From NCBI GenBank assembly GCA_037043455.1, contig JAWPHD010006801.1:1-64000 (forward strand): a DNA stretch of 64,000 nucleotides, read 5' to 3'. The stretch is from Cyrtodaria siliqua. Its lineage: Eukaryota; Mollusca; Bivalvia; Adapedonta; Hiatellidae. Under the pieces are notes generated by a model, which saw nothing but the letters and a program-made list of their open reading frames with translations, was not told the DNA's origin and did no database searches. The position numbers and the translations under genes are program-made. Below, piece by piece: positions 1 through 11,843 of this stretch (within the stretch, counting starts at the first letter, position 1; each line of letters starts with the position of its first letter).

Positions 1-244
1 CCTATATCGTGTTTAAGTTAAGAAAACGAAAATATAAAACGGGTTTCATTGACTATCTGAATTATTTAATGTTTCATATTTTATCAGTTGGTCTCAGCTC
101 TGGTGGAAACACCCAGTATGCATGGGAAGATTAAATAAATGTCTTTGATAACTGTTGTAACCAAATATTGCTTCTATTAGTTAGTTAAGTTATTCGATAA
201 CCAAACACTGACCTTTTTAAATAAGTGGCATAAGTATATCTTAC
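1..244. other. Intron sequence downstream of the CCP exon
   Basis: AT-rich sequence beginning with the GTAAGA donor at 244-239 (minus strand). No further exon, repeat or RNA is recognisable before the window edge. Confidence 0.5.
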
Positions 245-832
245 CACATGATGGTGCTACTCCACTCCAGGTACTGTTATCTCCGCATGTCCTGTTTTCG
301 TCTCCAGTAAACTTTAACAAATCGTTGTCACATACGGCATGTAGAACTGTACCATATGGTACACTGTTTTCGTCAGTGATTTGATATGGTGCTTCATAAT
401 GTCCGCCAGTAAATGTGACAGGCCATGAACAAGTTATTAGGCTACATGTAGGAGACGTGCCGTTCCATGCTACGTACATGTTAGATAATAAGTCCTCATA
501 CAAAGTACATGTTCTTTGACTCGGGCCTGATGTTAGTTTAAATCCACGATCACAAGCTACAGTAATGACGTCTCCCAACATCCGCTTTCCTGATTCATAG
601 ATAACCCCATTAAATATGTATTTACCGTTGGTTAAGTTATTCGGGTTATTGCAACTATCGTCGATACATTTAGGTTCTGCACTCCATGATCCGTTTCTCT
701 GGCATGTCGTTTGGTTACTCCCGTATAATTTGTATCCATTGTCACAGGTCGCTGTTATCATTGAACCGACACCATAACCATCATGTACTGGACTGTATTT
801 GCCATTGGGGATAGCAGTTGGTGGTTGACATG
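245..832 (-). CDS. Exon 4: three sushi (CCP/SCR) domains
   Basis: A 588-bp phase 1-1 exon runs from the acceptor AG at 834-833 to the donor GTAAGA at 244. It encodes three CCP modules of about 55-70 residues. Module 1 starts CQPPTAIPNGKY and shows the full pattern: NGKY, VGSMITATC, GYKLYG, TTC, GSW, then Cys. Module 2 starts CNNPNNLTNGKY and has an expanded middle. Module 3 starts CSWPVTFTGGHY, with TCGDNSTWSG and a final Cys. Each keeps four cysteines for the C1-C3 and C2-C4 disulphides and the conserved Trp before the last Cys. The donor predicts at least one more downstream exon outside the window. Several Asn-X-Ser/Thr sites (NQTT, NGTS, NRT, NST) suggest glycosylation. The frame continues upstream as if ATG-initiated, but that part lies in the intron. 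Confidence 0.88.
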
Positions 833-1150
833 CTTGTGATAAAATATACAACATACAAATACTAGACAAGCAGTAACTGAGACTCTGATTTGGCCTTTAC
901 AATGAATGAGTGTTGTTTGCAGTTGATTATTAATGTATCTATTCAAATCTTCTAAATGGACCTAAAGTTGTAGATGCCCATGTAATGCCCATTGTTGTGA
1001 AAACTCAGTATCTCAGGCAGTAGAATTTACCTGTTTTATATCACAATATGTTTTGAACGTTTTTCTTTGAGTTGTATATTCGGTTACGTATCATAGTAAA
1101 AGATCTGTTATCATTATCATTATGTATGTATAGTATCTTAATGTTGTAAT
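833..1150. other. Intron 3 remainder, no feature seen
   Basis: AT-rich intronic sequence between the CCP exon acceptor and the 3' tail of the LINE. It has no recognisable coding similarity or structured repeat. Confidence 0.5.
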
Positions 1151-1499
1151 GGAATGAATGAATTGTGTTTTACGGCACGTCGACACATAAATAGGTCATA
1201 TTGTGCGCAAAAATCGACGAAAGATGAAGAAATTAATTAGTAATTAAAAAAATAATGTAAATATATAAACATAAAACTATTAAAAATAAGGGATGATATG
1301 GTAGTAATATAAACTATATATGGAAATCATCAAATGCCTGTCAACGGGTATAAACAAGTAAATATATATAAGAACACATTATAATGATTTATATAGTCTG
1401 ATTTCTTTTAGGAAATCTAAAACAAGACTAAAATCTATAGTATCAAATAACTCTTTCATAGTATTAACATTGTAGTACTTTCTAGTATTCCAACAAGAT

Positions 1500-4400
1500 G
1501 TGTTTGACCGTTAACGGTGCAAAGCAGGGTATACATTCTGGTAATTGCTCAGCTTGTATCATGTTTGGGTTATCATGTTTCATATTACCCATTGCTTGAA
1601 GGGATGAAAGGGAATCAGAAAATATTACGAAATGGTCATCATCAGATTCCTGAATATAATTTAAGGCAAGTTCAGTTGCCTAAAGTTCAGCTGAAAAGAT
1701 AGAGGACTTGTCAGGCAGGCGGCTCCTAATGCTGTGTTTGTGAACAACAGCTGCTGCAGCTACCTTATCTCCATCTTAAGAACCATCTGTGTATATATGT
1801 TGAAAGTTACTGTATTTCGATTTAATTTCATTAAATTTGCTTTGAAAGACAGTAGGGTCTGTAATGGATTCGTCACAATTACAAAGATCAAAAATAATTG
1901 TTGGTGTTTCCAAAGTCCACGGTGGAATTTGTGGTGCTTTGTACTTGGAAATCAAATTTAGGTCGATTTCAGTGTCTCTTAATTTTGGTTTAATACGAAG
2001 ACTAAATGGTCGAAAGGCCTTCGGTTTTCGATCAAAAAGAGGTTCATAACTAGGATTAAAAACATTATCGAAAGTTGTGTTTGAATGGTTAGATTTTAAT
2101 GTAATGGCATATTGAAGGGCTAATTTGTCCCGTCTATGAGACAGTGATGGTTCATTAGCTTCAACATATAGACTTTCGGCTGGAGATGTACGAAGGGCAC
2201 CTAGGGCTAGTCGTAATCCTTGATTATATATAGGATCGAGCATCTGCAAGTATTACTTGCGAGTCGATCCATATACTATTGAGACGTAGTCCAGCTTGGA
2301 TCTGATAAATAAGAGATCTATAAAGTTGTAAAAGTACTTTACGATCTGCTCCCCAATTAGTGTTTGCAACAACTTTAAGTAAATTAAGAGCTTTAAGGCA
2401 CTTGAACTTCAAGTATTAAAGGTGTGGTATGAACGTTAATTTACGGTCGAACATAAGACCAATGAATTTTGTTTCATCTACTACTGGTATTGGCGACCCA
2501 TCCAGTGTTAGTTGAGGGTCTTCATGATGTTTACGTAGTTGACAAAAGTGCATACAATTAGTTTTAGATTTAGAAAATTCAAAACCATTTTCATCCGACC
2601 AGGTCAGAAGTTTATTCAGACATTGTTGAAGTTGTCTTTCAATAGTGTTCATGTTTTTTGCACGATAACATATAACAAAGTCGTCAACATATAGAGAGCA
2701 ATCCACACCAGGATTTATGCATTTAACTATATTGTTAATTTTTATATTAAAAATGGTGACAGAGAGTATGCTGCCCTGTGGCACACCCATCTCCTGTTCA
2801 TGAATGTCAGAGAGGGTTGAGCCCATTCGGACACGAAACTGTCTATCATCTAAGAAATTCTCTATAAATATTGGTAATCGGCCTCTAAGACCAAGGTCAT
2901 AGAGATCATTCAGGATACCGTACTTCCATGCAGTATCATAAGATTTCTCCAAGTCAAAACATACAGCGACTAGATATTCTTTCTTTACGAAAGCTTCCCT
3001 AATAAATGATTCAAATCGAATGAGATTGTCTGTTGTGCCTCGTTGGCGCCGGAATGCACGTTGATACCTTGTTATCAGCTTGTTGGATTCCAGATACCAA
3101 ACGAGTCTCTCATTAATCATTCGTTCCGTGGTGTACATATACAACTCGTTAAAGCAATAGGCGATAATTTATTGGGTCCGTATGATCCTTTCCAAGTTTG
3201 GGGCTGGAATAATGATTGCTTCCCGCCAAGAATCGAGGAAGTGTCCGGTCACCCGAACCTTATTAAATATATCAAGAAGTGTAGATAGACAGGTTTCAGG
3301 TAAATGTTTTAATAATTGATAATGGATATCATTAGGACCAGCTGATGTATCATGAGCCGTTTTAAGGGATTCTCGAAGTTCTTTGAGAGTGAACAGTTTA
3401 TTGTATTTCTCCAAATTTTTCGACTTAAAATTCAGCTTCTTCTGTTCTTTTAGTTTCTTAGTTTTTAGATTATTTGGTTGACCATTTTTAGAAGAAGAGT
3501 TTTTAGATAAAGTTTCCGCCAAAGTGTTTGTAATATCTTTGACAGATGTAATATCTTCATTATCAGTTTTAAGATGATTTACACAACTAGAATTACCGTT
3601 ACCGTTTATTTTCCGGACCATATCCCACGTCTTCTTAAGAGATGAGCTAGAGTTCAGCCTAGTGACATAAGATGTCCAAGATTTCCTCTTGCTATCCCGA
3701 ATAGTACGACGGGCTTTCGCACGGAAAACTCTAAAAGTGTCTAAATTATTTTGAATTGGCCGCAAATTAAACGCAGCTTTACGATCGCTTACTGCCTTTT
3801 TGCAGTTATCATCGTACCATGGTTTATGTGGGCGTTTTGGATTTGCCGAGGTTTTTGAAATAGTTGATCAGCTATATCAGATGGGTTTTGGTTAAAGAAG
3901 CAGTTGCGTCTTTGACATCCTCGAAAACGGAAGGCTGTAATTGTTCCTCACAAAGAGATTGAAACGTATCCCAATCAGCTTTGCGAAGTTTCCATCGTTG
4001 CGTTTTTTCCAGAAGTGGAGGACAAATATTTTCAAGAAATCAGGAGAAGTGGTCACTTCCACATAGGTCGTCACCAACACACCACGAAAAATCCATCAAG
4101 AGCGTTGGATCGCATATTGTTAAATCAATGGAAGAATGAGAGCCTGTAGCTCAATGTAAATAAGCCGGTATGTGATTTGTTATCATTAAAAAGACACAAA
4201 TTATTTTTGGCTAAGATATCCTCATCTTTCTTGCCTTTATCGTTTATATCCTTACAACCCAAATGTAGTTGTGTGCATTAAAATCACCCAAGAGTATAAA
4301 AGGTGATGGTAATTGTGTTTTTAAGGTCTAGTGAAGAACTGGGCGGAAAATCTAAGGAGCATATTGTTATAACTCTGTGCATCGTACTGACCGCAAAAAC

Positions 4401-4640
4401 TTGCAAACCAGTTTGCAACGCAACAGTTCTGTGAGGTATGTTTCGATTCACAAGAATCTAAACTCCTCCAGAAGCTTTATCACCTGTATCACAAATATAG
4501 TTATACAATGAGTAATTTTTAAAAGATATCTTATCACTAGGCTTCAAGAAAATTTAATGAAGACAAAATGGAACAGGGTTGTGTTTATTTAAAAGTAAGC
4601 TTTCATCGTAATTAGGTTTTAAACCTCGGCAGTTCCATTG
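1500..4640 (-). pseudogene. LINE ORF2: APE endonuclease, reverse transcriptase and RNase H, broken
   Basis: Endonuclease traces include ILLGDFNAHN (about 4290) and SSIDLTICDP followed by GDDLCGSDHF (about 4130-4050), the catalytic Asp/Asn/His motifs of APE-type LINE nucleases. The reverse transcriptase is in frames 3765-3169 and 3144-2416. It has AVCFDLEKSYDTAW (motif A), MGVPQGSILS (motif B) and SLYVDDFVI (catalytic YVDD), then HFCQLR, FIGLMFDRKL and the thumb region. An RNase H domain begins IYTDGS at about 1780. It continues with AAAAVVHKHS, FSAELKATELAL and FVIFSDSLSSL, keeping the Asp-Glu-Asp triad. Frameshifts occur near 3150, 2415, 2250 and 1775, and the endonuclease is split several times. 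It encodes the target-primed integration machinery, no longer functional here. Confidence 0.8.
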
Positions 4641-4663
4641 AATGACTTTATTTGATGTTGATG

Positions 4664-5275
4664 TCACTAAGGCGGAAGTACGGATTTACGGCCTTTGGGT
4701 TTGGCAGACCTTGGAAACTTTGGAGACTTTGGGAGTTCCAGACGTGCTGGGTCATCAACCTCCATCTCCAATAAGTCTCCAAATATGTTTTGCAGTACAA
4801 TCGGATCATCAGATCCTTTTGACTGCTTCCCTAACCCCGGAGTTTTCTTTTCTCTTGCTGTCACGTCCGTGGCAGCAGTTCTGCTTGGTGACGAACTCTA
4901 GGGTGAGTTCTTCGGATTTGACGAACCTTTGAAATAGTTCGTCAGGTTTGATTGACTGTTGGTTGCACCATAGTCTGTCTATTTCGAAATGAATGAAGTA
5001 AATGTAGTAGTTGTTGAGGATATAGTTGAAGGATTTTTTGGTTTGGAAGCCACAAGAGGTTTGGGAGCCACAGAAGGCTTATTTAAAAGGCCCACAGTTT
5101 GTGATGCTGCAGATGTTTTAGAGGAATTCTGAATAGAGAGTGGAATAGTAGTAAACTTGTCGGAGTCTATTGGCAAGGTCAACACGGTCTGCGCCGCGAT
5201 TGACCTGGTAGCTGGCTTTTCAACCCTACTCGCATCGGCATACGATTTACCAGATGGGGTGGCACTTATGTTCCG
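4664..5275 (-). pseudogene. LINE ORF1 (gag-like) remnant
   Basis: Two open minus-strand pieces (5185-4979 and 4864-4667) plus the sequence between them give a low-complexity Ser/Thr/Pro/Lys-rich protein. It ends with a conserved module: KGSDDPIVLQN, FGDLLEMEVDDPAR, then a basic KPKGRKSVLPP tail just before ORF2. That C-terminal module is typical of Jockey-like ORF1 products that lack a clear zinc knuckle. ORF1 products of this type bind element RNA. A frame break near 4979-4930 separates the halves, and no clear start codon remains. Confidence 0.55.
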
Positions 5276-5773
5276 CTAAAAATGTGGCATGAGTATATCC
5301 ATATAGCGTTCAGAAATACATGATTAGCCCTAGCGCCACCACCATGAAGGATCCTTTTACATTATGTTTAAAGAGGACAAAATAAAAGGGGAGTAAGATA
5401 TTAAACGAGAGGGATTGAGAGAGATGCGAATTAAACAAGAAGCTAGGATTCCGCATAGCTGGCGTGACAAACCGATTGATCAGATCAGGCTAATCTGACT
5501 GCCCGTCTAGTTGAAGTCCGGACCAAAGTGGCGTGTTGTATGTAACGCGGAGATAACTACCAGATCTCCACTTCACTCAACCTCCAGGATTCCCTTCTCC
5601 AACGACACGGGTCGCCACCCACGGTCAAAAGGTGGGCTACTTTTCGGGGGAGTCTTACGCCTTTGCTAAGTAACGAGCAGTCGGTTAATTCTTATCAGCC
5701 CACCACCAACTGGGGTGATGTTGCAATGGCATCAGTCGTTTGTCAAATTGTTTGACAACAGCAATAACTATAT

Positions 5774-5778
<5 letters not shown>

Positions 5779-5807
<29 letters not shown>
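5779..5807. repeat. (TG)n microsatellite
   Basis: About 14 perfect TG dinucleotides next to the 5' end region of the LINE. Confidence 0.95.
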
Positions 5808-6005
5808 CTACAAGAAGAATGATGTTTGAGGGAAATGTCTTTTGCAATGGCAATTTACAATGCTCAACAGAATTGTTGTAAATGACAAATAAAATATAAA
5901 CCATTTATTAAAGGTGCACAATTCGACATTATTATACGTTTATATTAATCATATGCATGCACCACGTATTTGTATTTGACAGTAATAAAGTTTAAAGAAA
6001 TTTAC

Positions 6006-6212
6006 CTGAAAATATTTGAACTTCACAAAGAGTAAGCGGAGCGCCCGGTATCGTTATATTTATAGAAGAAAACAACCGCGCATCATCAAGTTGGATAGGA
6101 ATAACTGTGTCATTGTGTCTCGGAGGATTGGCATTACTATCATCATACAGCACACCGTTGGGAATGATGGCAGACTGACCTATTACCTTGAACTCTTTGA
6201 GTCTGTATTGAA
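6006..6212 (-). CDS. Exon 3: C-terminal half of the F-type lectin domain
   Basis: On the minus strand, an open stretch reads YRLKEFKVIGQSAIIPNG, then DTVIPIQLDD, INITIP and PLTLCEVQIFS. The RLKEF start and the LTLCEVQIF end are the standard second half of fucolectin domains (RL..F.V ... LTLCEVEVF). It ends TCA-G before a GTAAAT donor at 6005, phase 1, matching the CCP exon acceptor. Two in-frame acceptors 15 bp apart are possible, ttccAG giving a start at 6212 and atacAG giving 6227. The first has the better pyrimidine tract and gives a 207-bp symmetric exon. With exon 2 the domain totals about 139 residues, the normal F-type lectin length. A 115-codon plus-strand frame over this spot (6016-6363) is only its antisense shadow. 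Confidence 0.72.
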
Positions 6213-6936
6213 CTGGAACAAAGTGCGCTGTATTGTTAACATTGTTTTTCTAAGCGTAATACAAACAAAGAAAACATTTCATATTCGTGAATATAAGTTG
6301 TGTACAAGTATTTTTTTTTTGTATTCTAATCTGAATTGTCCGTTCATCGTAAACGTGCAATAGAACAGAACAGAACACCCCGTGCGATTTAGTTTCAATA
6401 AATAAGCATACTAACCATTAGCAGACACAGTTATAGTGAGACAAACATAATGGACGGAGGTGTCATATTATGCGTCGTGATACAGTTATCACACACAATT
6501 AATATATAACTTTCAATCTGTTAAACCGATTTGTTAGTAAATAAATGTAAAGCCTGTTTCTTATAGTTATTCAGATCGAGAGAGTGCGAAGAAGTGTATG
6601 TTACTTCAGACCAATATTTATTAACAATTAAATACACCATCGTACTCGTTTCATCAAAAGTCAAAAATTGTTTATCATTGCAGTTTATTTAAGGCTTTAT
6701 ATGTAAAATATTTATTCATATGTGTTAGGTATTTGTAATTATTTAAGAGCTAGTTTAATAAATTCGTATTTAGAAAACGCATGTTATCCTCTCTACATAA
6801 TTTACAAATGTGTTTCATAGTTCGGCTTGACCCCTGAACTCCACTAATTCACATGATGATGCGGTGCCATTTGGTTTGTACATATACCCTTTAAAACTCA
6901 TAACATACTTATAAATAATGTTTACATAGAACTCAC
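6213..6936. other. Start of intron 2 (minus-strand gene), no feature seen
   Basis: AT-rich intronic DNA between exon 3 and the inverted-repeat element at 6937. No coding similarity, RNA gene or tandem repeat recognised. Confidence 0.45.
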
Positions 6937-7161
6937 ATGCATAATGGTAGGAACCAATCAGATTTGTCCATAGTAGTTTCGTTTAACATATTTGAAATAA
7001 TTTAACTTAATATGGTGTTAAATAAATGTTGCATTATATGGGGCTAGAATACTAAACTTCAAGTCAGTAGACCTATAGTAGACGACACTTTAACCAACTG
7101 CGCCATAGTATATAACACAAGCTGCGAACTGAAATCTGATTGGTTCCTACCACTCCGCATG
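6937..7161. mobile_element. Inverted-repeat (MITE-like) element enclosing a tRNA-like stretch
   Basis: The ends 6937-6965 and 7132-7161 are inverted copies sharing the 20-base core TGGTAGGAACCAATCAGATT. Between them, on the minus strand, about 7118-7050 resembles a tRNA 5' half: a perfect box A (TGGCGCAGTTGG), a short anticodon-like arm, and a decayed T-arm. It could be a short DNA transposon that captured a tRNA-derived SINE, or a foldback element. No clear target duplication was found. Confidence 0.5.
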
Positions 7162-8000
7162 GGTAAGATCTCTTAACCAAAAACACCCCGAAAGCACAAA
7201 GCAAATGTGTTTAAACCTGAATGTAGCATTATGCGTAACAGCATGCATATTTCAACGACATTCAAAATTACATTCCAAATATAAAACAATAGAAATATGA
7301 TGTAGCAAAATGGCAAGTGCACCGCATAAACGAAACACATCTATGGATGTGATAAAAACTCATTTGGCACCTATTCAATGATGTATGTTTGTTTCCATTT
7401 CACGCGCTTTGCAACTTTATTTAGAATTAAAAAAACGAAACAAAAACATTGTACTTTATTTTAAAGTGAGTTTCGTTAATTAGTATGACCCATAGTTGAA
7501 TGTAATTATATTTTAAATGAAAAGAACAGTTACCGTTAATAAAAAGCATGATATTCTATATTTGAAAGTAGTCAATGGTGTTTTTCAGAATTGCCAAACA
7601 CGATGTTTTAACCACATAACTTATATTTAAACTATATGTTATTAAATGCCATGTACAATTTGAGGAAAATCCTATTTCAATTTACGCTTACGTTAGAAGA
7701 AAAGAATATGGCCCAATGTCTTATGTTGACAAATATGATAAACATAAAGAACTACAATACAACCTTGTTGCTTAATGAAGGCAAAGTAGTAATATAAGAA
7801 CAGCCGTTGCCTTGTTAGTGTAATTTTACTTTATATTACAATACGTGTGTTTGAAATGTGAACGTTTAATTTTCGACTTTCTTTGATAACAGCTAATTGT
7901 ATCCGAATAAGGAAAATGTCATTTAGCAGAATTTAAATATACAGAGTTTTATTATCATGAGTCTTTCAGAACGGTATAGTAATAATGTATTCAAAAACTC
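7162..8000. other. Intronic sequence left of the tandem duplication
   Basis: AT-rich, with no open frame or repeat I can name. It ends exactly where the 8.8-kb duplicated segment begins (8001). Confidence 0.45.
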
Positions 8001-8456
8001 ATGGTAATTAAATTATACATTACATTTTCCTAAAATAAATATTAAATACATTATTTGAGCTAGTTTTCACCGCCAGTATATTGAAATTCCTTTGTCGTCA
8101 TTGACACAGAAACATGCTAAATAGTGAATAAAAGATTAACAAATTGGAGAATAAATTATAGAAATGGCCTGAATTCTATCATATACATGTACAGTTGTGA
8201 TCATCCCCAGGTCATTTTCAGTCATTGAGAAATATGAGCTACACCGTTTATCTTGAATCAAATCAAGCAAAAGTATTACATGAATTTGACACGACTACGT
8301 TACGCCTCTGGATAATTTACGTAATTTTCGTCCGTTGTCTGACGTCCTTTACGCACGCAGCTTTAAGTGCTGATTTTTTAGTAACTTAAAGAGTCGAAGA
8401 AAACAAAGTAAAAGGAAGTTCCAAAACATTCTAGTAGCAGGAATTATTTCCCCTTA

Positions 8457-9148
8457 AGGCCCCTTTACACAGAGCTGCGACCTTTGTGCCACCTTTGAGC
8501 GACCAAAATATGGCCAGGACGCTCAATGGTCGCCTAAACCCAGAAAATCATGTTTCTATGTAACTGCTCCAGCGATCCTTGTGCCTCCCTTAAACCACCA
8601 AAAATGCAATTTTCGGGCATTTTCATGGCGATCTACGAACGACCTGTGCGTCCACTGAGCCACCTGCCTGCCTCCCCTGTGCTTCCCCTGTGCAACCTAC
8701 GGCAACGGCAACGCGATTATAGGCGACCCCTGAGCAATGTTTGGGCAACCATTGAGCCTCCTCTGTGCCATCATCGGGGACCAACGGCAACTAACGGCGA
8801 TCACTGGACGACCATTCAGCCAAACAATGTTGCAGCAGAACGCATCTATTACCTGGCGACCATTGGGCGACAACTGTGCCTCCATTCTACAACCAAGGTA
8901 ATGCTTGTGCCTCCCTTCTGCCTCCTTTGAGCCACCTTTGAGCAACCAACCTCCTCGGCGACCTTTGTGCGACTGTTTTGAACATGTTCAAAAATTCACG
9001 GCGATCATGGCGTCTATGGCGATGCCTGAACCTCCTGTGTACTCCCTTTGAACGACCTAGGCAACCTTTGAGCCTCCAACGACGACCTGGCAAATTTGAT
9101 GGTCGCACACGGGAGGTACAAAGGTCGCCATCCTGTGTAAAGGCCCCA
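8457..9148. mobile_element. TIR element (Harbinger-like MITE), copy A
   Basis: The 692-bp element has imperfect inverted ends. The left reads GGCCCCTTTACACAG; the right, inverted, reads GGGGCCTTTACACAG; both then continue into GCGACCTTTGT. It is flanked by TTA on each side (8454-8456 and 9149-9151), the 3-bp target duplication of PIF/Harbinger elements. The interior is unusually GC-rich and built of short variants of GGCGACC, TTGAGCC and TGTGCCTCC. No transposase is encoded. The open frames inside (for example 8550-8930) are products of this composition. Confidence 0.65.
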
Positions 9149-9154
9149 TTAGTT

Positions 9155-9415
9155 ATTAGGGGATGAAAATCCCATTAACGGTATCAACTTTTGTCCACAT
9201 ACTATGAGTTTGAAAAAAAGTATCCCTTTTGTTTCCGATTTCTGCCAAGTAAACAGGAGTCAAAAATATGTAACAGGAAACCAGTAGCTACTTCCGGAGA
9301 TCGACATGGATTGGAAGTGAGCACGAACCATAGTAGCCGTAGTTTAACTATGGTTAGACCGAATACGCAATGGTTTAACCAGAATGACGTCATCAGTCAA
9401 CTATAGTTCAACCCG
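9155..9415. repeat. Dispersed repeat, copy A
   Basis: Begins with a stretch containing ACGGTATCAACTTTTGTCC followed by GAGTTTGAAAAAAA, also seen at 33000-33060. It ends in a block with TAGTTTAACTATGGTTA, related to 31640-31715. Part of an interspersed family; no coding capacity seen. Confidence 0.5.
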
Positions 9416-9669
9416 TGGCAAGGGGATGGTTGCTCTGGTTCAAACATGGCGGACAAAAATAAACTTTTGCAAATTTGAAACAACCTTTGTTGTATCTTCC
9501 TCATTTAAAGACATTTGACTTGAGTTATAAGCGTGTTTTGTGTATGTATTCAGTTACTAGTTACATTAATACAATTGCAAAAACAATTAACTATTTTACA
9601 GCAACGTATATGAGAAATTGCGTTGCCGGTGTCAATGTAAAAAACATATGATTTAATTGCACTATGTAT

Positions 9670-9770
9670 CGGCATAGTCGAAAACCTGGGACGGAATGGA
9701 ATTAGAATGGTATGAGAGTTTGATTCCAATCGCATTCCATTCCATTCTAAAGTTCCCATTCCATATTTTT
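9670..9770. repeat. GGAATGGAAT-type foldback, copy A
   Basis: GGAATGGAATTAGAATGG is followed about 50 bp later by its near inverse, CCATTCCATTCT. Together they make a short imperfect hairpin. It recurs in copy B at about 18512-18612. Confidence 0.5.
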
Positions 9771-10194
9771 AGTCTGTAACACATGTATGGGATAAAATAT
9801 GCAACGAATCTGGAAGAAAATTGGAACAAAATGAAAAAGTGTGAAATACGCTTATTTTACCATATAAGGATCTAGACAGCTGATACTCTAATTATCAGGA
9901 AAGCATGGGAACACAATGCAATATATATCTGTCATTTTCTAAATTCATATATAACCTCTAAATTATTCAAGTAATATTTTATATGAGAGGGTAGTATAAG
10001 CCAGCATTAAAGATGAATGGCCACCCTTTTTGTAGTATAATCAATAAACAAAATTAACTCTTAAGCATCATATGAACATGTCTTGAAAGTCTCGGAGAGA
10101 AAAATATATTGAAAACCACTACTAAGTTGTATTTAAAAATAAGTACTTTAAAACAGTCCGGAAAAGAATTTTGTATTATATATAAATATTAGAA

Positions 10195-10616
10195 ATACAA
10201 AGGGCCATAACACAGTGGAAACCTATCGAACCAAAACGTCACGTCAATTTGCGCATATACACCTGATATTGATGCTTCGTAGCAAGTTTCACTAAATTAT
10301 AACATGGGGTTAAAGAGAAATGGCGCGGACAAGAATTTTCTATTTGACTACCAAGTATGAAATGCATTAACAATACAAAGGGCCATAACTCAGTGGAAAA
10401 TTATCAAACCGGAACGTCATGATAGTATCTGCATATCCACTAGATATTGATACTTCCTAGCAAGTTTCGCGAAATTCTAAGAAGGAGTTATTGCGAAATA
10501 GCCCGGACAAGAATTGCGTCTACGGTATTATATATATATATGTGGACGGACTGACAGACAGACGGACAAGCTAATTCCAGTATACCCCCTCCAAACTTCA
10601 TTTTGCGGGGGGTATA
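10195..10616. repeat. Two 178-bp monomers plus GACGGAC/hairpin terminus, copy A
   Basis: Two monomers start at 10197 and 10375 with ACAAAGGGCCATAAC and share AGCAAGTTTC and GGACAAGAATT. They are followed by a GACGGAC-type stretch and a terminal palindrome (TATACCCCC ... GGGGGGTATA, 10580-10615). This layout belongs to an interspersed repeat family common in bivalve introns and is related in motif to the array at 33420-36180. Confidence 0.55.
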
Positions 10617-10859
10617 AAAACGTATATTAGTCAGACAAATACAAACCCGGAGGGAAATATGTTGTTATATTATTATTATTATTATAATAATAATGAAACT
10701 GGTAAATACACATGAATCAAAATCATATTCAGTTACAAAGACTTTTAATAAATTATTACAACAATACTTTTGCCTACTGGCCTTAGACTTATTTTCCGAA
10801 GAATTGCTATTGTGTGAAACCGCTAGTGCGAGGACTGATAGCACGAGTTGTAAATAAGC

Positions 10860-11280
10860 TTGACCGAAATGTATCCACTGTACAAACAAATTATATGTAT
10901 ATGAGTTGTTTTGTTTTCTTTCTCTCTTTTTTTTTCTGATGATTTTCCCCTCTGTATTAGTTATGCTATATACTATTCGAAATTGTTTGTTTAAAATACT
11001 AGGTGTAAGTGCTCTTTTGTAGCTTTACTCCATGATAGTATTATTCATGCTATTCTCAATGTAATGTAACCGCATCATTGTAATAGGCGATGAACATTGT
11101 ATGATGTTTATGCTGAATAAAATAATTGAATTGAATTGAATTGTATCAGCTCAGTTAAGATAAACTGCATGTTTGGACATGTAATGTTTGTAATAACTAT
11201 ACTGTTGCCATTCTTTGTAATTGTATTTTGTATCCTCATGGGCTTTTAAGCCTATTGGAAATTGGAAATAAAGACTATGC
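10860..11280 (+). mobile_element. Two probable non-LTR retrotransposon 3' tails, copy A
   Basis: The first tail ends GCTGAATAAAATAATTGAATTG with an ATTGA microsatellite (11112-11142). The second ends GGGCTTTTAAGCC ... GGAAATAAAGAC (about 11237-11277). Both look like polyadenylation-signal-bearing LINE 3' ends without their coding parts. The family is not identified. Confidence 0.4.
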
Positions 11281-11843
11281 AACTCGTTAAATTGCTAGAT
11301 ATATATTAGTATGATTATAATTACTGTTGTTAAGTCATTAAAACATTACGCGTGAAGCAGGCACGTGCCGATGGAGGAGGTCATGCCGAAATATGTGTTG
11401 ACACAGATGAGAAAATTTTATCAAAATCCAAAAGGAGCACTCTACATGGATCATAAATGGGAATAAAATGTATATCAAGGAACTATTATAATTTGGTGGA
11501 TTACAAAATATGTAACTCTCAGTGAATTTTCCCGATAATGAACAATTAAAATGTAATGATAAAAAGTATTTTGTCTTAATTACACAATAAAAATACTTCC
11601 CCAATCATGTGTAATTCTCCGTCTGATAAGAACTCTAAATTCTAAGCATCTTACTGACCAGTCTGAACCATATCAATTTGCTCCCCATGCTGTTTTATTT
11701 ATGTCTTCAATTAGGAATAATAGTCCCTTCACTGCAGCACATGTCAATCACTCATAAGTTTTCCAGGACTACACAGCTAGGCCTTTAAGGCTTCGGGCGT
11801 TCCGTTAGTTTTTCTACATAATTCGCATTTTAACTGTTAATAA
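11281..11843. other. Non-coding sequence between LINE tails and PLE fragment
   Basis: No recognisable feature. The 88-codon minus frame here (11604-11338) has no family features and is shortened in copy B by a 1-bp deletion. Confidence 0.4.

Larger units (their letters stand above)
1151..5770 (-). mobile_element. Jockey-superfamily non-LTR retrotransposon (LINE), nearly full length, inactivated
   Basis: Read on the minus strand this is a LINE with a 5' leader (about 5770-5280), an ORF1/gag-like region (about 5275-4664), and an ORF2 with APE endonuclease, reverse transcriptase and RNase H (about 4640-1500). It then has a 3' UTR ending in a conserved stretch with GCCGTAAAACACAATTC and a short ATTC-repeat tail at 1151-1165. 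The reading frames are broken many times, so the copy is dead. The tail type and domain order fit the Jockey/I group as it appears in molluscs. It sits in intron 3, antisense to nothing and in the same orientation as the host gene. The exact 5' end is uncertain. A possible short flanking duplication (tgttgtaa, near 1143 and 5874) would push it to about 5870, but this is weak. Confidence 0.8.

Noticed and set aside
1143..5881. LINE target-site duplication (tgttgtaa at 1143 and near 5874)
   Set aside because: Only about eight AT-rich bases match, and the 5' position would have to include the TG microsatellite; too weak to assert.
6016..6363. 115-codon plus-strand gene
   Set aside because: It overlaps exon 3 of the lectin gene in antisense. 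The minus-strand translation shows a real domain, the plus one does not.
8550..8930. 126-codon plus-strand gene (and its duplicate at 17392)
   Set aside because: It lies wholly inside the TIR element, in sequence made of short repeated motifs, and overlapping frames on both strands are equally open.
10665..10889. 74-codon minus frame (also 19507-19731)
   Set aside because: It ends in poly-Ile from an ATT microsatellite and overlaps a LINE tail; no protein features.
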